Below, piece by piece: positions 52,049 to 60,625 of a DNA stretch of 64,000 nucleotides. The notes beneath the pieces were generated by a model, which saw nothing but the letters and a program-made list of their open reading frames with translations, searched no databases and was not told the origin of the DNA. The stretch's first letter is position 1. The number at the start of each line of letters is the position of its first letter. The stretch is from the NCBI RefSeq assembly GCF_003939025.1, contig NZ_RQIH01000014.1:62001-126000 (forward strand), in the 5' to 3' direction. A program made the translations under genes and the position numbers. The stretch comes from Rhizobium sophoriradicis (GTDB lineage: Bacteria; Pseudomonadota; Alphaproteobacteria; Rhizobiales; Rhizobiaceae).

Positions 52049-52078
52049 TGCGTGCCGGGATGGGGTTCCCGGCACGCA
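52049..52078 (+). terminator. Strong hairpin after the binding-protein gene
   Basis: TGCGTGCCGGGA (52049-52060) pairs with TCCCGGCACGCA (52067-52078), a perfect 12-bp stem with a 6-base loop, followed by TTTCGC. It is 14 bases after the binding-protein stop, where such hairpins commonly stabilise the upstream mRNA or partly terminate it. Confidence 0.75.
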
Positions 52079-52141
52079 TTTCGCACATGGCGCAATGCTT
52101 GCCGCAAATCACTGATCCTCTAACGACAGGAAAATATCGAA

Positions 52142-53146
52142 ATGACAATAAGGATCGCCGTCATCGGGGCAGGACTGATGGGAGCCGATCATGCGAAAAT
52201 CGTCGCGGAAGATCTGCCAGGGGCGAGCCTCCAGGTCGTTTGCGACATGGATGCGGACCGCGCCCGCAAGGTCGCGGACGCCTACAGCGCTCACGATGTC
52301 GACTCCGACCCCAACCGGGTCGCCGCTCGTCGCGACGTGGACGCAGTGATCATCGCAAGCCCCGATTTCACGCATGCACCCCTGTCGCTGTCCTGCATAA
52401 GAGCCGGCAAACGGGCTCTTTGTGAAAAGCCGCTGTCGCAGTCCTCGAACGAATGCCTGGAGATCATGCAGGCGGAAGAAGCCGCGGGATCAAAATTCAT
52501 AATGCTCGGCTTCATGCGCCGCTTCGATCGATCCTATGTCGAAATGAAGCGGGCTCTGGCGCATGGCGCAATTGGCCGCCCCCTGATGATGCACAACTTT
52601 CATCGCAATGTCGCTACGCCCGCGTCGGACTTCACCGGAGCGATGGCGATCACCAATTCCGCTCCCCACGAATTCGATGTCGTCCGACATGTCCTCGACA
52701 CTGAATACGTCTCGATCTCCGCCTTCCAGCCGAAGCGCTCCGACGCGCTGGTCGCACCGGTCTATATGGTGCTCGAAACGGCGGATGATCAACTCGTCAA
52801 TATCGAGATCAACAATAACGCAGCCTATGGATACGACGTCCGCGCGGAACTGGTGGGCGAGAAGGCGACCATCGCCATGAACGCTGTCAACTACACCCGC
52901 GTCGACCGAGAACTCGGACAAAGCACAAGCTACGAGGCGGATTGGCGCAGCCGCTACGCCGAAGCCTACCGCCGCCAGAATCGCGCTTTCGTTCGGTTCG
53001 TCGAGACCGGTATCTTCCCGCACATCGCGTCGAGCAGTTGGGATGGATACTGCGCCGCGAAGGTCGCCGAAGCCGGCGTCAGGGCCTTGAACGACGGTCG
53101 CAAGATCCCCGTCGAAATGATTGCTAAACCGGAGTTTTACGCATGA
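52142..53146 (+). CDS. Gfo/Idh/MocA family oxidoreductase, 334 aa
   Basis: An NAD(P)-dependent dehydrogenase acting on a sugar or cyclitol. The dinucleotide-binding start is IRIAVIGAGLMGADHAKIV, and the catalytic lysine motif is CEKPL near residue 100; the C-terminal fold includes PHEFDVVRHVL. It resembles myo-inositol 2-dehydrogenases, but the substrate is not certain. ATG 52142 is chosen although the RBS is weak (GACAGGAAAATATCGA). The 3' end overlaps the next gene by four bases. Confidence 0.88.
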   Translation: MTIRIAVIGAGLMGADHAKIVAEDLPGASLQVVCDMDADRARKVADAYSAHDVDSDPNRVAARRDVDAVIIASPDFTHAPLSLSCIRAGKRALCEKPLSQSSNECLEIMQAEEAAGSKFIMLGFMRRFDRSYVEMKRALAHGAIGRPLMMHNFHRNVATPASDFTGAMAITNSAPHEFDVVRHVLDTEYVSISAFQPKRSDALVAPVYMVLETADDQLVNIEINNNAAYGYDVRAELVGEKATIAMNAVNYTRVDRELGQSTSYEADWRSRYAEAYRRQNRAFVRFVETGIFPHIASSSWDGYCAAKVAEAGVRALNDGRKIPVEMIAKPEFYA

Positions 53147-54102
53147 AGCTCGGATTCGTATCAGACAGCCTCGGCGGCCTGCCCTTCGAGGCGATGTTGG
53201 ATCACGCTAAAAGACTGGGAGTCTCCGGCGTCGAGGTCAACACCTGCGGCTGGTCGACGGCGCCGCATTTCGATCTGTCGACGATCCTGCGGGACAAGAG
53301 CGCGCAGAAATCATTCCTCGGAGCTTTCGCCGACCGGGAACTGGAAGTGATAAGCCTGAACGCAAACGGAAATCCCCTGCACCCGACCGATCTTGCCCAG
53401 GGACGAGGTTTGGAGGATACGATCCGCGCAGCCGGCGCGCTGGGGATCAAGACGGTCTGCGCGATGTCGGGACTTCCAGCCGGGAATGCCACCGATACGA
53501 TGCCGAACTGGGTGGTCTCTTCGTGGCCGCCGGAGACGCAGGCGATCCTTCGCTACCAGTGGGAGGAGAAGCTCCTCCCGTACTGGACCAAGATCGTAGC
53601 GCTCGCCAGGGATCACGGTGTGGAACGCATCGCGCTGGAACTGCATGGCAATCAGTGCGTCTATAACGTCCCCTCGTTGTTGAAGCTGCGCGAAGCCGTT
53701 GGCCCGGTCGTCGGCGCCAACCTGGACCCGTCGCACCTCTTCTGGATGGGTGCCGATCCTCTTGTCGCCGCAGAAGCGCTCGGCCGCGCCGTCTACCATG
53801 TGCATGCCAAGGACACCTTTCTCAACGAACCGAAGCAGGCCGTCACAAGCCTTCTGGAGAATGGCAGCCTGATGGACATCCCGGCGCGCAGTTGGTCCTA
53901 CATCACGCTGGGCTTCGGCCATGGCGAAGAATGGTGGCGGCAGTTCTGCTACCGACTGAAGATGGCCGGTTACGACGGCTGGCTCTCGATAGAGCATGAG
54001 GACGTGCTTCTGAACAGCCTCGAAGGGCTCGAGAAGTCCGTCGCTCTGTTGCAGGGCGTGATGCCGGTCGCTGCCAGCGATTTCAAGCCGCAGGCGATCT
54101 AG
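53143..54102 (+). CDS. Xylose isomerase-like TIM-barrel protein, 319 aa
   Basis: A sugar-phosphate isomerase/epimerase-type enzyme (AP endonuclease family 2 fold). Metal-binding acids are likely in IALELHGNQCVYN, VGANLDPSHLFWMG, VYHVHAKDT and WLSIEHED. It is translationally coupled to the Gfo/Idh dehydrogenase and probably acts on its product, as in inositol-type catabolic operons. The exact step is not known. Confidence 0.88.
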   Translation: MKLGFVSDSLGGLPFEAMLDHAKRLGVSGVEVNTCGWSTAPHFDLSTILRDKSAQKSFLGAFADRELEVISLNANGNPLHPTDLAQGRGLEDTIRAAGALGIKTVCAMSGLPAGNATDTMPNWVVSSWPPETQAILRYQWEEKLLPYWTKIVALARDHGVERIALELHGNQCVYNVPSLLKLREAVGPVVGANLDPSHLFWMGADPLVAAEALGRAVYHVHAKDTFLNEPKQAVTSLLENGSLMDIPARSWSYITLGFGHGEEWWRQFCYRLKMAGYDGWLSIEHEDVLLNSLEGLEKSVALLQGVMPVAASDFKPQAI

Positions 54103-54190
54103 TGACGAAAACGCGTCCGATTTCACGTCGCGCATCGCATGTGAAGCGCCGCCTCCGGGCCTCATCCGAGATTGCCAGAAGGCGGTTCTT

Positions 54191-54493
54191 TTGAAAGCGA
54201 GTGCAATGCGACAGGATCGGGTCCCGCCTCCTCCCTCGACACTGCAGGAACTGAAGTGCCTGATCGCCAGCCGGCAGTTCGTATTTACCGTCGGTCTCGA
54301 ACGCGTCGCAAGGGAGATCCTGGAAAGGCCGGAATTGCTGGCCTTTGAAAGTGCTGCCGGAGTCGCACGCAGGTGCCGCGTTTCTCCTACAACGGTCCAT
54401 CGACTAGTACGACACATCGGGTTCAAAACATTCGGCGAGTTTCGCGCGATGATAAGAGAACATCTCCGCACGACCACCGCTAGTCGTCACTGA
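54191..54493 (+). CDS. RpiR-type helix-turn-helix protein lacking a SIS domain, 100 aa
   Basis: The protein contains only the N-terminal RpiR DNA-binding domain: SRQFVFTVGLERVAREILERPELLAFESAAGVARRCRVSPTTVHRLVRHIGF, then FGEFRAMIREHL. The sugar-phosphate-sensing SIS domain (normally another 150 or more residues) is missing; a stop at 54491-54493 ends it. It is either a natural DNA-binding-only regulator or a truncated remnant. TTG 54191 and ATG 54206 are alternative starts. It follows the sugar locus by about 90 bases. Confidence 0.65.
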   Translation: MKASAMRQDRVPPPPSTLQELKCLIASRQFVFTVGLERVAREILERPELLAFESAAGVARRCRVSPTTVHRLVRHIGFKTFGEFRAMIREHLRTTTASRH

Positions 54494-54559
54494 AGTCGCG
54501 GCGGCAATCGGCAGAGCGGCAAGGGCTTGGCGATCGGGCTGCTGTGGGAACTTGGAGGC

Positions 54560-55195
54560 TCAGGCGCTTTTCCAGCCCTGCCAGAGGCTGAGGGCGGAGA
54601 CTGCAACCAGTAGCAGTCCGGCGCAGCGGCCGACGAAGGCCGTCGCATCGGGGTTTCCGACGAGAAGATCACGGCTGCGGCCGGCGGTCATCGCCAGCGT
54701 GCCGTAAATGGCGAACTGCGTCGCGATCGTCATGGCGCCCATGATGAGGCCCTGCATCCAGACCGGGCCATATTCCGGTTTCAGGAACTGCGGATAGACG
54801 GCGAACATGAAGATATAGGCCTTGGGATTGACCAGACAGGTGACCGCGCCCTGGCGGAAAGCGCGCCAGCCGGAGCCCGCCGTCGCCGGCCCGACCGCCT
54901 CGACGGTGATCGAGCTGCGCATCAGCGAAATGCCGATCCAGATCATATAGGCGACGCCGGCAAAGAGCAGCACGTTGAACAGTTGCGGCAGCATGGTGAC
55001 GAGCACGCCGACGCCGGCCGCGCCATAGGCCGAGTGCACGGCGCCGCCGGCCATGATGCCGCCGGTTGCCGCCAGCCCTCGCCTGATACCGCCGGTCAGG
55101 GAGTTGGCGAGCACGAAGAGCATGTCCATGCCCGGCACGATGATGATACCGAAGAGAAGGGTGAAGAAGAGCCAGAGGTTTTCGTGGTAATTCAT
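54560..55195 (-). CDS. LysE-family amino-acid exporter, 211 aa
   Basis: An inner-membrane exporter with six hydrophobic segments. Typical are LFGIIIVPGMDMLFVLANSLTGGIRRGLAATGG near residue 15 and GAVTCLVNPKAYIFMFAVYPQF near residue 122. The start ATG 55195 was chosen as the family N-terminus; the frame upstream is not coding. It is divergent from a WYL-domain regulator. Confidence 0.9.
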   Translation of the reverse strand: MNYHENLWLFFTLLFGIIIVPGMDMLFVLANSLTGGIRRGLAATGGIMAGGAVHSAYGAAGVGVLVTMLPQLFNVLLFAGVAYMIWIGISLMRSSITVEAVGPATAGSGWRAFRQGAVTCLVNPKAYIFMFAVYPQFLKPEYGPVWMQGLIMGAMTIATQFAIYGTLAMTAGRSRDLLVGNPDATAFVGRCAGLLLVAVSALSLWQGWKSA

Positions 55196-55282
55196 GTCAG
55201 TTACCGCCTTGTCGTTCCGGGGGCCGTTTCGAAAGACCCTGATAGATTTCAATCCGATAGGCGGCTCTATACGCAAACCCAA

Positions 55283-55300
55283 CTGACAGTGTATTGTCAG
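55283..55300. promoter_or_regulatory. Putative WYL-regulator operator
   Basis: CTGACA-N6-TGTCAG is a perfect 6-bp inverted repeat 25 bases before the WYL-regulator start, in the space shared with the divergent LysE-type exporter. WYL-domain regulators bind comparable TGACA/TGTCA repeats. Confidence 0.6.
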
Positions 55301-55325
55301 GAGCGTGAGGGATGGGAGGGGCAAA

Positions 55326-56018
55326 ATGCGCAAGGCCTCGCGGCTTTTCGAGATCATTCAGATCCTGCGGCTCGCCAGGAAACCGATGACGGCAGCTATG
55401 ATGGCCGAGACGCTCGAGGTGACCGTGCGCTCGATCTATCGCGACATCGCCGCACTCCAGGCGATGCGCGTGCCGATCGAGGGCGGGCGCGGCATCGGCT
55501 ATATCATGCGGCCCGGCTTCGACCTGCCGCCGCTGATGTTTTCGATCGAGGAGATGGAGGCGATCGTGCTGTCGCTGGCGCTGCTCGATCGCACCGCCGA
55601 CGAGGAACTGAAGCAGGCCGCGCGCCGGGTCAACCAGAAGATATCAGGCGCCGTGCCGGCGCCGCTGCGCCAGGCAATGGACAATAAGGTGCTTTATGCC
55701 TGGGGCTCGACCGCGCAGCCGGCGGGTTTCGACCTGGCGATCGTGCGCCGGGCGATCCGCGACGAACGCAAGCTGATGCTCGGCTACCGCGACGAACTCG
55801 GCCGCGCCACCGAGCGGACGATCCAGCCGATCGCGCTGATCTATTATTCGCAGACCGCCAACATCGTCGCTTGGTGCGAACTGCGCCAGGCGATCCGCAA
55901 TTTCCGCAGCGACCGGGTGGAGCGCTGCGTGGTGGGTGAGGATTTCTTCAAGGGCGACGGTGACAGGCTGCGGGAATTGTGGACGAGTGGGTGGAGTGAG
56001 AAGGCTGTGTCGGGGTGA
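55326..56018 (+). CDS. YafY-type transcriptional regulator (HTH plus WYL domain), 230 aa
   Basis: The N-terminal helix-turn-helix (SRLFEIIQILRLARKPMTAAMMAETLEVTVRSIYRDIAAL, about residues 5-44) is DeoR/YafY-like. A WYL-type sensory region follows, about 130-215, with Tyr-Tyr in place of the usual WYL. It probably controls the divergent LysE-type exporter and itself. The start ATG 55326 is chosen over a codon eight positions upstream. Confidence 0.88.
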   Translation: MRKASRLFEIIQILRLARKPMTAAMMAETLEVTVRSIYRDIAALQAMRVPIEGGRGIGYIMRPGFDLPPLMFSIEEMEAIVLSLALLDRTADEELKQAARRVNQKISGAVPAPLRQAMDNKVLYAWGSTAQPAGFDLAIVRRAIRDERKLMLGYRDELGRATERTIQPIALIYYSQTANIVAWCELRQAIRNFRSDRVERCVVGEDFFKGDGDRLRELWTSGWSEKAVSG

Positions 56019-56402
56019 ATGGCAGGCGTTTGTGCGAACAGGTCTGGGGGCGTTGAGACAGGAACAGGAGGTCAGTGTCATGCGGGCCAGGGACGCGCAT
56101 CGTGCCTGGCAAATCTTCGACATCCGCCAAAGGACTGCCGACATCTGCCCACTCCACCGTCATCCTCGGCCTTGAGCCGAGGATCCACCTTCGTCTCTAT
56201 CAGCACCGGGCATGGATCCTCGGCTCAAGGCCGAGGATGACGGTGGGTGGGATTGCGTTCCGCCAAACTCACCGTTGGGGCGTTGGGCGCTTCTTCAGAG
56301 AGGCACCCCGCATACCTTGGTTTTGTTACTGTTATAGAGCCGTTGAAGCGCGGCATGACATAAGGAAAAGTTGGCCGACTTTATCGGCAGTCTCTCCCAG
56401 GC
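56019..56402. other. Intergenic region with the 34-bp repeat
   Basis: Apart from the repeat pair I see no gene or signal in this 384-base gap; small ORFs read through the repeat. Confidence 0.6.
56154..56246. repeat. Perfect 34-bp inverted repeat pair (third intergenic repeat type)
   Basis: Bases 56154-56187 and 56213-56246 are exact inverted copies with a 25-base loop. Each arm itself contains a smaller palindrome, CCTCGGCCTTGAGCCGAGG. The sequence resembles short repeats common in rhizobial intergenic regions. It could form a very stable cruciform or RNA hairpin between the WYL regulator and the convergent phosphoesterase. Confidence 0.9.
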
Positions 56403-57248
56403 CTAAAAAGCCAGCGTCCGGCTCTCCTCGCGTCCGAAGCCGCGGATTTCGAGGCGATCGGGGTGAACCTCGACGATGGCGAAGGCGTTTTCGGTCTCGG
56501 TGTCGACCACGCCCTTGAAATTGACGAAGTGGCAGGCGCCGGCCTTGCCGTAATTGCCGACATGGTCGTGACCGTTGAGGTAGGCGACGACATTGCGCTC
56601 AGAGGCGAGCAGCGCGACGATGCGTTCGCTGTCCCACATGCCGTGTTCACTGGGCGGATGCACGGGATAGTGATTCATGACGATCACCTTTTCGCCGGTC
56701 TTTGCCGCTTCTGTGATTTGATCGCGAAGCCAGGCGAACTGCGCGTCGCTCAGCGCGGCATTCCAGCGATGGGCATTGCTGGCGCCTTTCTCCTCCAGCT
56801 CGGCCAGCATCCGTGCGGCAAGGGCGCGGTGCGGATGGCCTTCGGGCGGCGCGAAGGTGCTGACCTCGTTGCCGTCGAGCACGATGAAGCGCCAGCCGTG
56901 ACGGCAGAAACTGTAATAGGGCGACGGCATGCCGAGACGTGTGGCGACTTCGGAGCGATGCCCCGCGGAGACAGAGAAATCATGGTTGCCGAGCAGGAAG
57001 AGCGCCTCGTGCCTCAGCTTCTCATAGATCGGCTGGATATCGTCGAAGCTTGAAAAGCTGCGGTCGATGACATCGCCGAGCGTCATCACGAAGCTCAAAT
57101 CCCAACCGTTGAAGATCTCGATCGCCTCGGCGACCTTGGCGAGGCTGTTGGCATAATAGCGGTCCATGGCCGCATGCGGAGGGATGGCCGCATATTGCGG
57201 ATCCGCGATGATGCCGAAGCGGAACAGGGGAAGAGCGGACGAGGACAT
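56403..57248 (-). CDS. Calcineurin-like metallophosphoesterase (Mn-dependent ADP-ribose pyrophosphatase type), 281 aa
   Basis: A binuclear-metal phosphoesterase. Motifs in order are FGIIADPQYA (D, Q/H ligand), LGDVIDR, LLGNHD, VIVMNHYPVH and NGHDH. Together these place it in the subgroup of Mn-dependent ADP-ribose/CDP-alcohol diphosphatases. It has no signal peptide. Substrate is inferred from the family only. Confidence 0.85.
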   Translation of the reverse strand: MSSSALPLFRFGIIADPQYAAIPPHAAMDRYYANSLAKVAEAIEIFNGWDLSFVMTLGDVIDRSFSSFDDIQPIYEKLRHEALFLLGNHDFSVSAGHRSEVATRLGMPSPYYSFCRHGWRFIVLDGNEVSTFAPPEGHPHRALAARMLAELEEKGASNAHRWNAALSDAQFAWLRDQITEAAKTGEKVIVMNHYPVHPPSEHGMWDSERIVALLASERNVVAYLNGHDHVGNYGKAGACHFVNFKGVVDTETENAFAIVEVHPDRLEIRGFGREESRTLAF

Positions 57249-57301
57249 GGGGCGTGATTAGGAGGGGCCGGTGACAGGGATGTGACGAGCTTGAAAACAA
57301 A

Positions 57302-57329
57302 CACCCGGCGTTCGGAGGAACGCCGGGTG
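57302..57329 (-). terminator. sodB terminator
   Basis: CACCCGGCGTT (57302-57312) pairs perfectly with AACGCCGGGTG (57319-57329), with TTTGTTTT following on the minus strand. It lies about 50 bases beyond the sodB stop. Confidence 0.88.
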
Positions 57330-57379
57330 CAAAAAAAGAGGCTGAGAATCGCCGTCGATGGCGGCGAGCCTGGTGCCGC

Positions 57380-57982
57380 TTACTTCGTGGCTTCTTCGTA
57401 GCGTTCCAGGACGTAGTCCCAGTTGATCAGGCTGTCGATGAAGGCTTCGAGGTATTTCGGGCGGGCGTTGCGATAGTCGATGTAATAGGAGTGTTCCCAG
57501 ACGTCGACGCCGAGGATCGGGGTGGCGCCGTGAACGAGCGGGTTTTCGCCGTTCGGGGTCTTGGAGATTTCGAGCTTGCCGTTCTTGACGGAAACCCAGG
57601 CCCAGCCGGAGCCGAACTGGGTGGCGCCGGCATTGGCGAAATCGGCCTTGAACTTGTCGTAGCCGCCGAGATCGGAGGCGAAAGCCGCTTCGAGCTTGCC
57701 CGGCAGCTTGTTGCCGCCGCCGCCCTTCTTCATCCACTTCCAGAAATGGATGTGGTTGTAGTGCTGGGCGGCGTTGTTGAAGAGGCCGGCGTTGGTGCCG
57801 AAGGACTTCTTGACGACGTCTTCGAGCGACAGATCCGAAAGGCCGGCTTCAGCGGCGAGCTTGTTGCCGTTGTCGACATAGGCCTTATGGTGCTTGTCGT
57901 GGTGAAACTCGAGCGTTTCCTTCGACATGAAGGGGGCAAGGGCTTCGTAATCATAGGGAAGTTCAGGCAATTCGAAAGCCAT
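57380..57982 (-). CDS. sodB: Superoxide dismutase, Fe/Mn family, 200 aa
   Basis: Converts superoxide to hydrogen peroxide and oxygen in the cytoplasm. The metal ligands are present: His in LEFHHDKHHKAYVDN (near residue 27), His in QHYNHIHFW (near residue 74), Asp and His in DVWEHSYYIDYRNARPKY (near residues 160-164). The length is normal. The start is ATG 57982, which has AGGAGAT upstream. Whether the enzyme uses Fe or Mn cannot be decided by eye. Confidence 0.95.
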   Translation of the reverse strand: MAFELPELPYDYEALAPFMSKETLEFHHDKHHKAYVDNGNKLAAEAGLSDLSLEDVVKKSFGTNAGLFNNAAQHYNHIHFWKWMKKGGGGNKLPGKLEAAFASDLGGYDKFKADFANAGATQFGSGWAWVSVKNGKLEISKTPNGENPLVHGATPILGVDVWEHSYYIDYRNARPKYLEAFIDSLINWDYVLERYEEATK

Positions 57983-58194
57983 GTCAGATCTCCTCTTGGC
58001 AATAGATTGCGTCATCGGCAGGTGAGGCGGAACATAGGAGGGGAACGGGGGAGAGGCAACCGGCGAAATATCAAAAAACGACCGGCCGGAGGAAAATTTG
58101 CCTCAGTTTCAGGGCTGGATTCGAGCATGCAAATCGACCGGCAGGCCGCCGCGAAAACCGCTTACCGGCGACAGACATCAATGGAGAGCTTGAC

Positions 58195-58521
58195 ATGAAC
58201 AGGAATATAATCCCGCTTCTCGCCATGGCCGCGCTTCCGTTTCTTGCGGCTGCGGCGGGTGCCTCTTCGGACGAGGCCTGGAAACAGCTGGCCGCCGACG
58301 TGGAAGCCAAGTGCAGGAAGGCCGCGGTCGCAATCGAGAAGCCAGTTGCCGCCGTCGACCCCTTCGGCACATCACATTACGGGCTCGCGCTGGTGACGGG
58401 AAAGCCGAAGGGCGCCAAGGGGCTCGTCGTCCAGATCTGCGTCTATGACAAGCAGGAGAAGTCGGTCGAGATCGGCAGCGCGATGGATGCCAAGAAACTT
58501 GGGCTGACCTTGGCTAAATAG
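58195..58521 (+). CDS. Exported protein of unknown function, 108 aa
   Basis: A cleavable signal peptide (MNRNIIPLLAMAALPFLAAAAGA) precedes a small periplasmic domain with two cysteines (about residues 42 and 83) that may form a disulfide. I do not recognise the family. The RBS GGAGAG lies seven bases before ATG 58195. It is divergent from sodB. Confidence 0.75.
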   Translation: MNRNIIPLLAMAALPFLAAAAGASSDEAWKQLAADVEAKCRKAAVAIEKPVAAVDPFGTSHYGLALVTGKPKGAKGLVVQICVYDKQEKSVEIGSAMDAKKLGLTLAK

Positions 58522-58716
58522 TCGGTCGCCGTAGCTGTTGTGACCTCCGTCGCATTCCGAGCGGAACCCGAGCCTACCCTTGCGAGTTGAAGTTCCGGGT
58601 TTTTACAGCGTCGGGCGTCTGTGAGAGGCGTCGAGGCGCTCTATGTTTGTGATAAATGCATGATCCTTTTTAAAAATTGATTCCTATCTTGGGGTTGTGC
58701 GCAGGGAGGTTTAGAC

Positions 58717-59370
58717 ATGTCGGAGCTTCGCAAGCGGGCGGAAGATCAGCAGAAAATCTATCAGCGCTGGGCACCGGTCTATGATCGCGTCTATCGCGGC
58801 ATCCTGCGCGACGGCCATCGCAAGCTTGCCGCGCTTGCCGCCGCGGCCGGCACCGATATTCTGGAAATCGGCACCGGCACCGGCCTGACGCTCGCCCATT
58901 ATCCCAGCCGTTGCCGGGTGACCGGCATCGACATTTCCGAACATATGATCGCCCGGGCGCGCGAGAAGGTGCGTCGCGAAAACCTTCAGCATGTGCAGGC
59001 GCTCGAGGTGATGGATGCGCATGTGCTGCGCTTTGCCGACCAGTCCTTCGACGTGGTTTGTCTGCCCTTCGTCATCACGCTGATTCCCGAGCCCGAGCGG
59101 GCGCTCGACGAGTGCGCCCGGGTGCTGCGGCCGGGGGGCGAGATCATCCTCGCCAGCAAGCTCGGCGACGGCGCCGGTCTGCAGGGGGCGATCGAAGCGG
59201 CGGTGGCGCCGCTGGTGCGTCACATCGGCTGGTCTTCCGCCTTCCGCATCCATCGCATCCTCGCCTGGGCCGAGCGTCGCGGCGATTTTTCGGCGACCGA
59301 TATTCTGCCGGTCTTTCCGAACGGCTTTTTCAAGATCGTCCGGCTGAAGCAGCGCGGACTTTCCGCCTGA
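58717..59370 (+). CDS. SAM-dependent methyltransferase, PmtA-like (phosphatidylethanolamine N-methyltransferase type), 217 aa
   Basis: A class I methyltransferase. The N-terminal YQRWAPVYDRVYRGILRDGHRKL and the SAM-binding ILEIGTGTGLTL (near residue 48), then VTGIDISEHMIARAREK, match the Rhodobacter-type PmtA subfamily and the wider UbiE-like group. Phosphatidylcholine synthesis from phosphatidylethanolamine is a plausible role, since rhizobia need this lipid, but another methyl acceptor is possible. The start ATG 58717 follows GCAGGGAGGTTTAGAC, a good RBS. Confidence 0.75.
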   Translation: MSELRKRAEDQQKIYQRWAPVYDRVYRGILRDGHRKLAALAAAAGTDILEIGTGTGLTLAHYPSRCRVTGIDISEHMIARAREKVRRENLQHVQALEVMDAHVLRFADQSFDVVCLPFVITLIPEPERALDECARVLRPGGEIILASKLGDGAGLQGAIEAAVAPLVRHIGWSSAFRIHRILAWAERRGDFSATDILPVFPNGFFKIVRLKQRGLSA

Positions 59371-59428
59371 GCAAAAGTTTTTTCCCGCATCGCGGATTCT
59401 GATGCTACCGTTCGTCTGAGGGGACCGC

Positions 59429-60160
59429 ATGACATCGGATATCTTCTTCTTCATCGCCGTTGGCTTCTGCGCGCAGATCGTCGATGGCGCACTCGGCATG
59501 GCCTTCGGCGTGCTGTCGACGACAAGCCTGCTGGCCTTCGGGGTTCCGGCGGCCAATGCCAGCGCCATGACGCATGTGACGGAAATGTTCACGACGGCGG
59601 CGTCCGGCCTCTCGCATGCCTATCACCGCAATGTCGACTGGCGGCTGGTGGCGCGGTTGGCGCCTGCCGGCATGATCGGCGGCGCGATCGGGGCTTATCT
59701 GCTTGCCAATATCGACGGCAAGGTGATCGAGCCCTTCGTATCGGCCTATCTGATCGCGATAGGCCTGCTGATCCTCTACAAGGCCTTCCGGCCGCAGATC
59801 AGGCGCGAGGTGCGCGACTGGGCCGTGCCGCCCGTCGGCTTTTTCGGCGGTGTTCTCGATGCGATCGGCGGCGGCGGTTGGGGTCCTGTCGTCACCAGCA
59901 CGCTTGTCGGGCGCGGTCACGACCTGAAGCGGGTGATCGGCTCGACCAATTTCACCGAATTCGCCGTGACCCTGACGATTTCGGTCACCTTCGTCGTGAC
60001 GCTCGGCTGGTCTGAGCTCAACTCGGCGATCGGCCTCATCATCGGCGGTGTCATCGCCGCCCCCTTCGGCGCCATTCTCGTCAAGCGGCTGCCGGTGCGG
60101 GCGCTGATGGTGGCGGTCTCGATGGTCATCATCACGACGTCGGCGCTGCGGATCTTCTAG
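59429..60160 (+). CDS. TSUP (TauE/SafE) family permease, 243 aa
   Basis: An inner-membrane anion or sulfur-compound permease with about seven or eight hydrophobic segments. The sequence ALGMAFGVLSTTSLLAFGVPAANASAMTHVTEMFTTAASGL and the later FFGGVLDAIGGGGWGPVVTSTL show the internal duplication of the family. Substrate unknown. It begins 58 bases after the methyltransferase and may be in one transcript with it. Confidence 0.88.
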   Translation: MTSDIFFFIAVGFCAQIVDGALGMAFGVLSTTSLLAFGVPAANASAMTHVTEMFTTAASGLSHAYHRNVDWRLVARLAPAGMIGGAIGAYLLANIDGKVIEPFVSAYLIAIGLLILYKAFRPQIRREVRDWAVPPVGFFGGVLDAIGGGGWGPVVTSTLVGRGHDLKRVIGSTNFTEFAVTLTISVTFVVTLGWSELNSAIGLIIGGVIAAPFGAILVKRLPVRALMVAVSMVIITTSALRIF

Positions 60161-60172
60161 AACTTCGAAGGC

Positions 60173-60514
60173 TCAGAGATTGCGGCCGAAATAGACCTCC
60201 ACGGCGGCGATCCTGTCACCGCGAAAACGAAGGCTTTCCATGTTGCCGAAGCTCGTGCCGTCCAGTTTTTCGGCACGGTAGCGAACAGCAGCCTCGTCGC
60301 CGTTTACCGCCAAAAATTCGATGTGGATGGCGCGGAAGAGCGGCTCCTTCGGCCAGCAGCGTTCGAAATAAGTGGCCCGGTCGATATGATCGTCGCGCGG
60401 ACTAGAAAAGGTGAAATCCTCCGTCGACATGGCGCCGACTTTGTCCTTGCGGTCATCCAGATAGGCGGCGTAGAGATCGCGGACGGTCTGCTGCCTCGTG
60501 CGCACATCGTTCAT
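60173..60514 (-). CDS. SnoaL/NTF2-like protein, 113 aa
   Basis: A small alpha+beta-barrel protein of the ketosteroid isomerase-like (SnoaL) superfamily: VRDLYAAYLDDRKDKVGAMSTEDFTFSSPRDDHIDRATYFERCWP, then VRYRAEKLDGTSFGNMESLRFRGDRI. Function unknown. The start is taken at ATG 60514 (AGGATATTGCC upstream). It is convergent with the permease and divergent from an MFS gene. Confidence 0.82.
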   Translation of the reverse strand: MNDVRTRQQTVRDLYAAYLDDRKDKVGAMSTEDFTFSSPRDDHIDRATYFERCWPKEPLFRAIHIEFLAVNGDEAAVRYRAEKLDGTSFGNMESLRFRGDRIAAVEVYFGRNL

Positions 60515-60625
60515 GGCAATATCCTCCGATAAACCGATTGCATATTGCAATCAGTTTAGCACGTTTACCTCAAATGATCCAGTTTCGGCGCAATCGCGCC
60601 CTCGTGATCGACCGCCGAGGCAGGA

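Noticed and set aside
50776..52107. 443-residue ORF opposite the binding-protein gene
   Set aside because: The binding-protein frame has a signal peptide and family sequence; this is its shadow.
54191..54555. SIS domain of the RpiR-type gene continuing in another frame
   Set aside because: No SIS-like sequence was found in any frame before the LysE-type gene ends at 54560.
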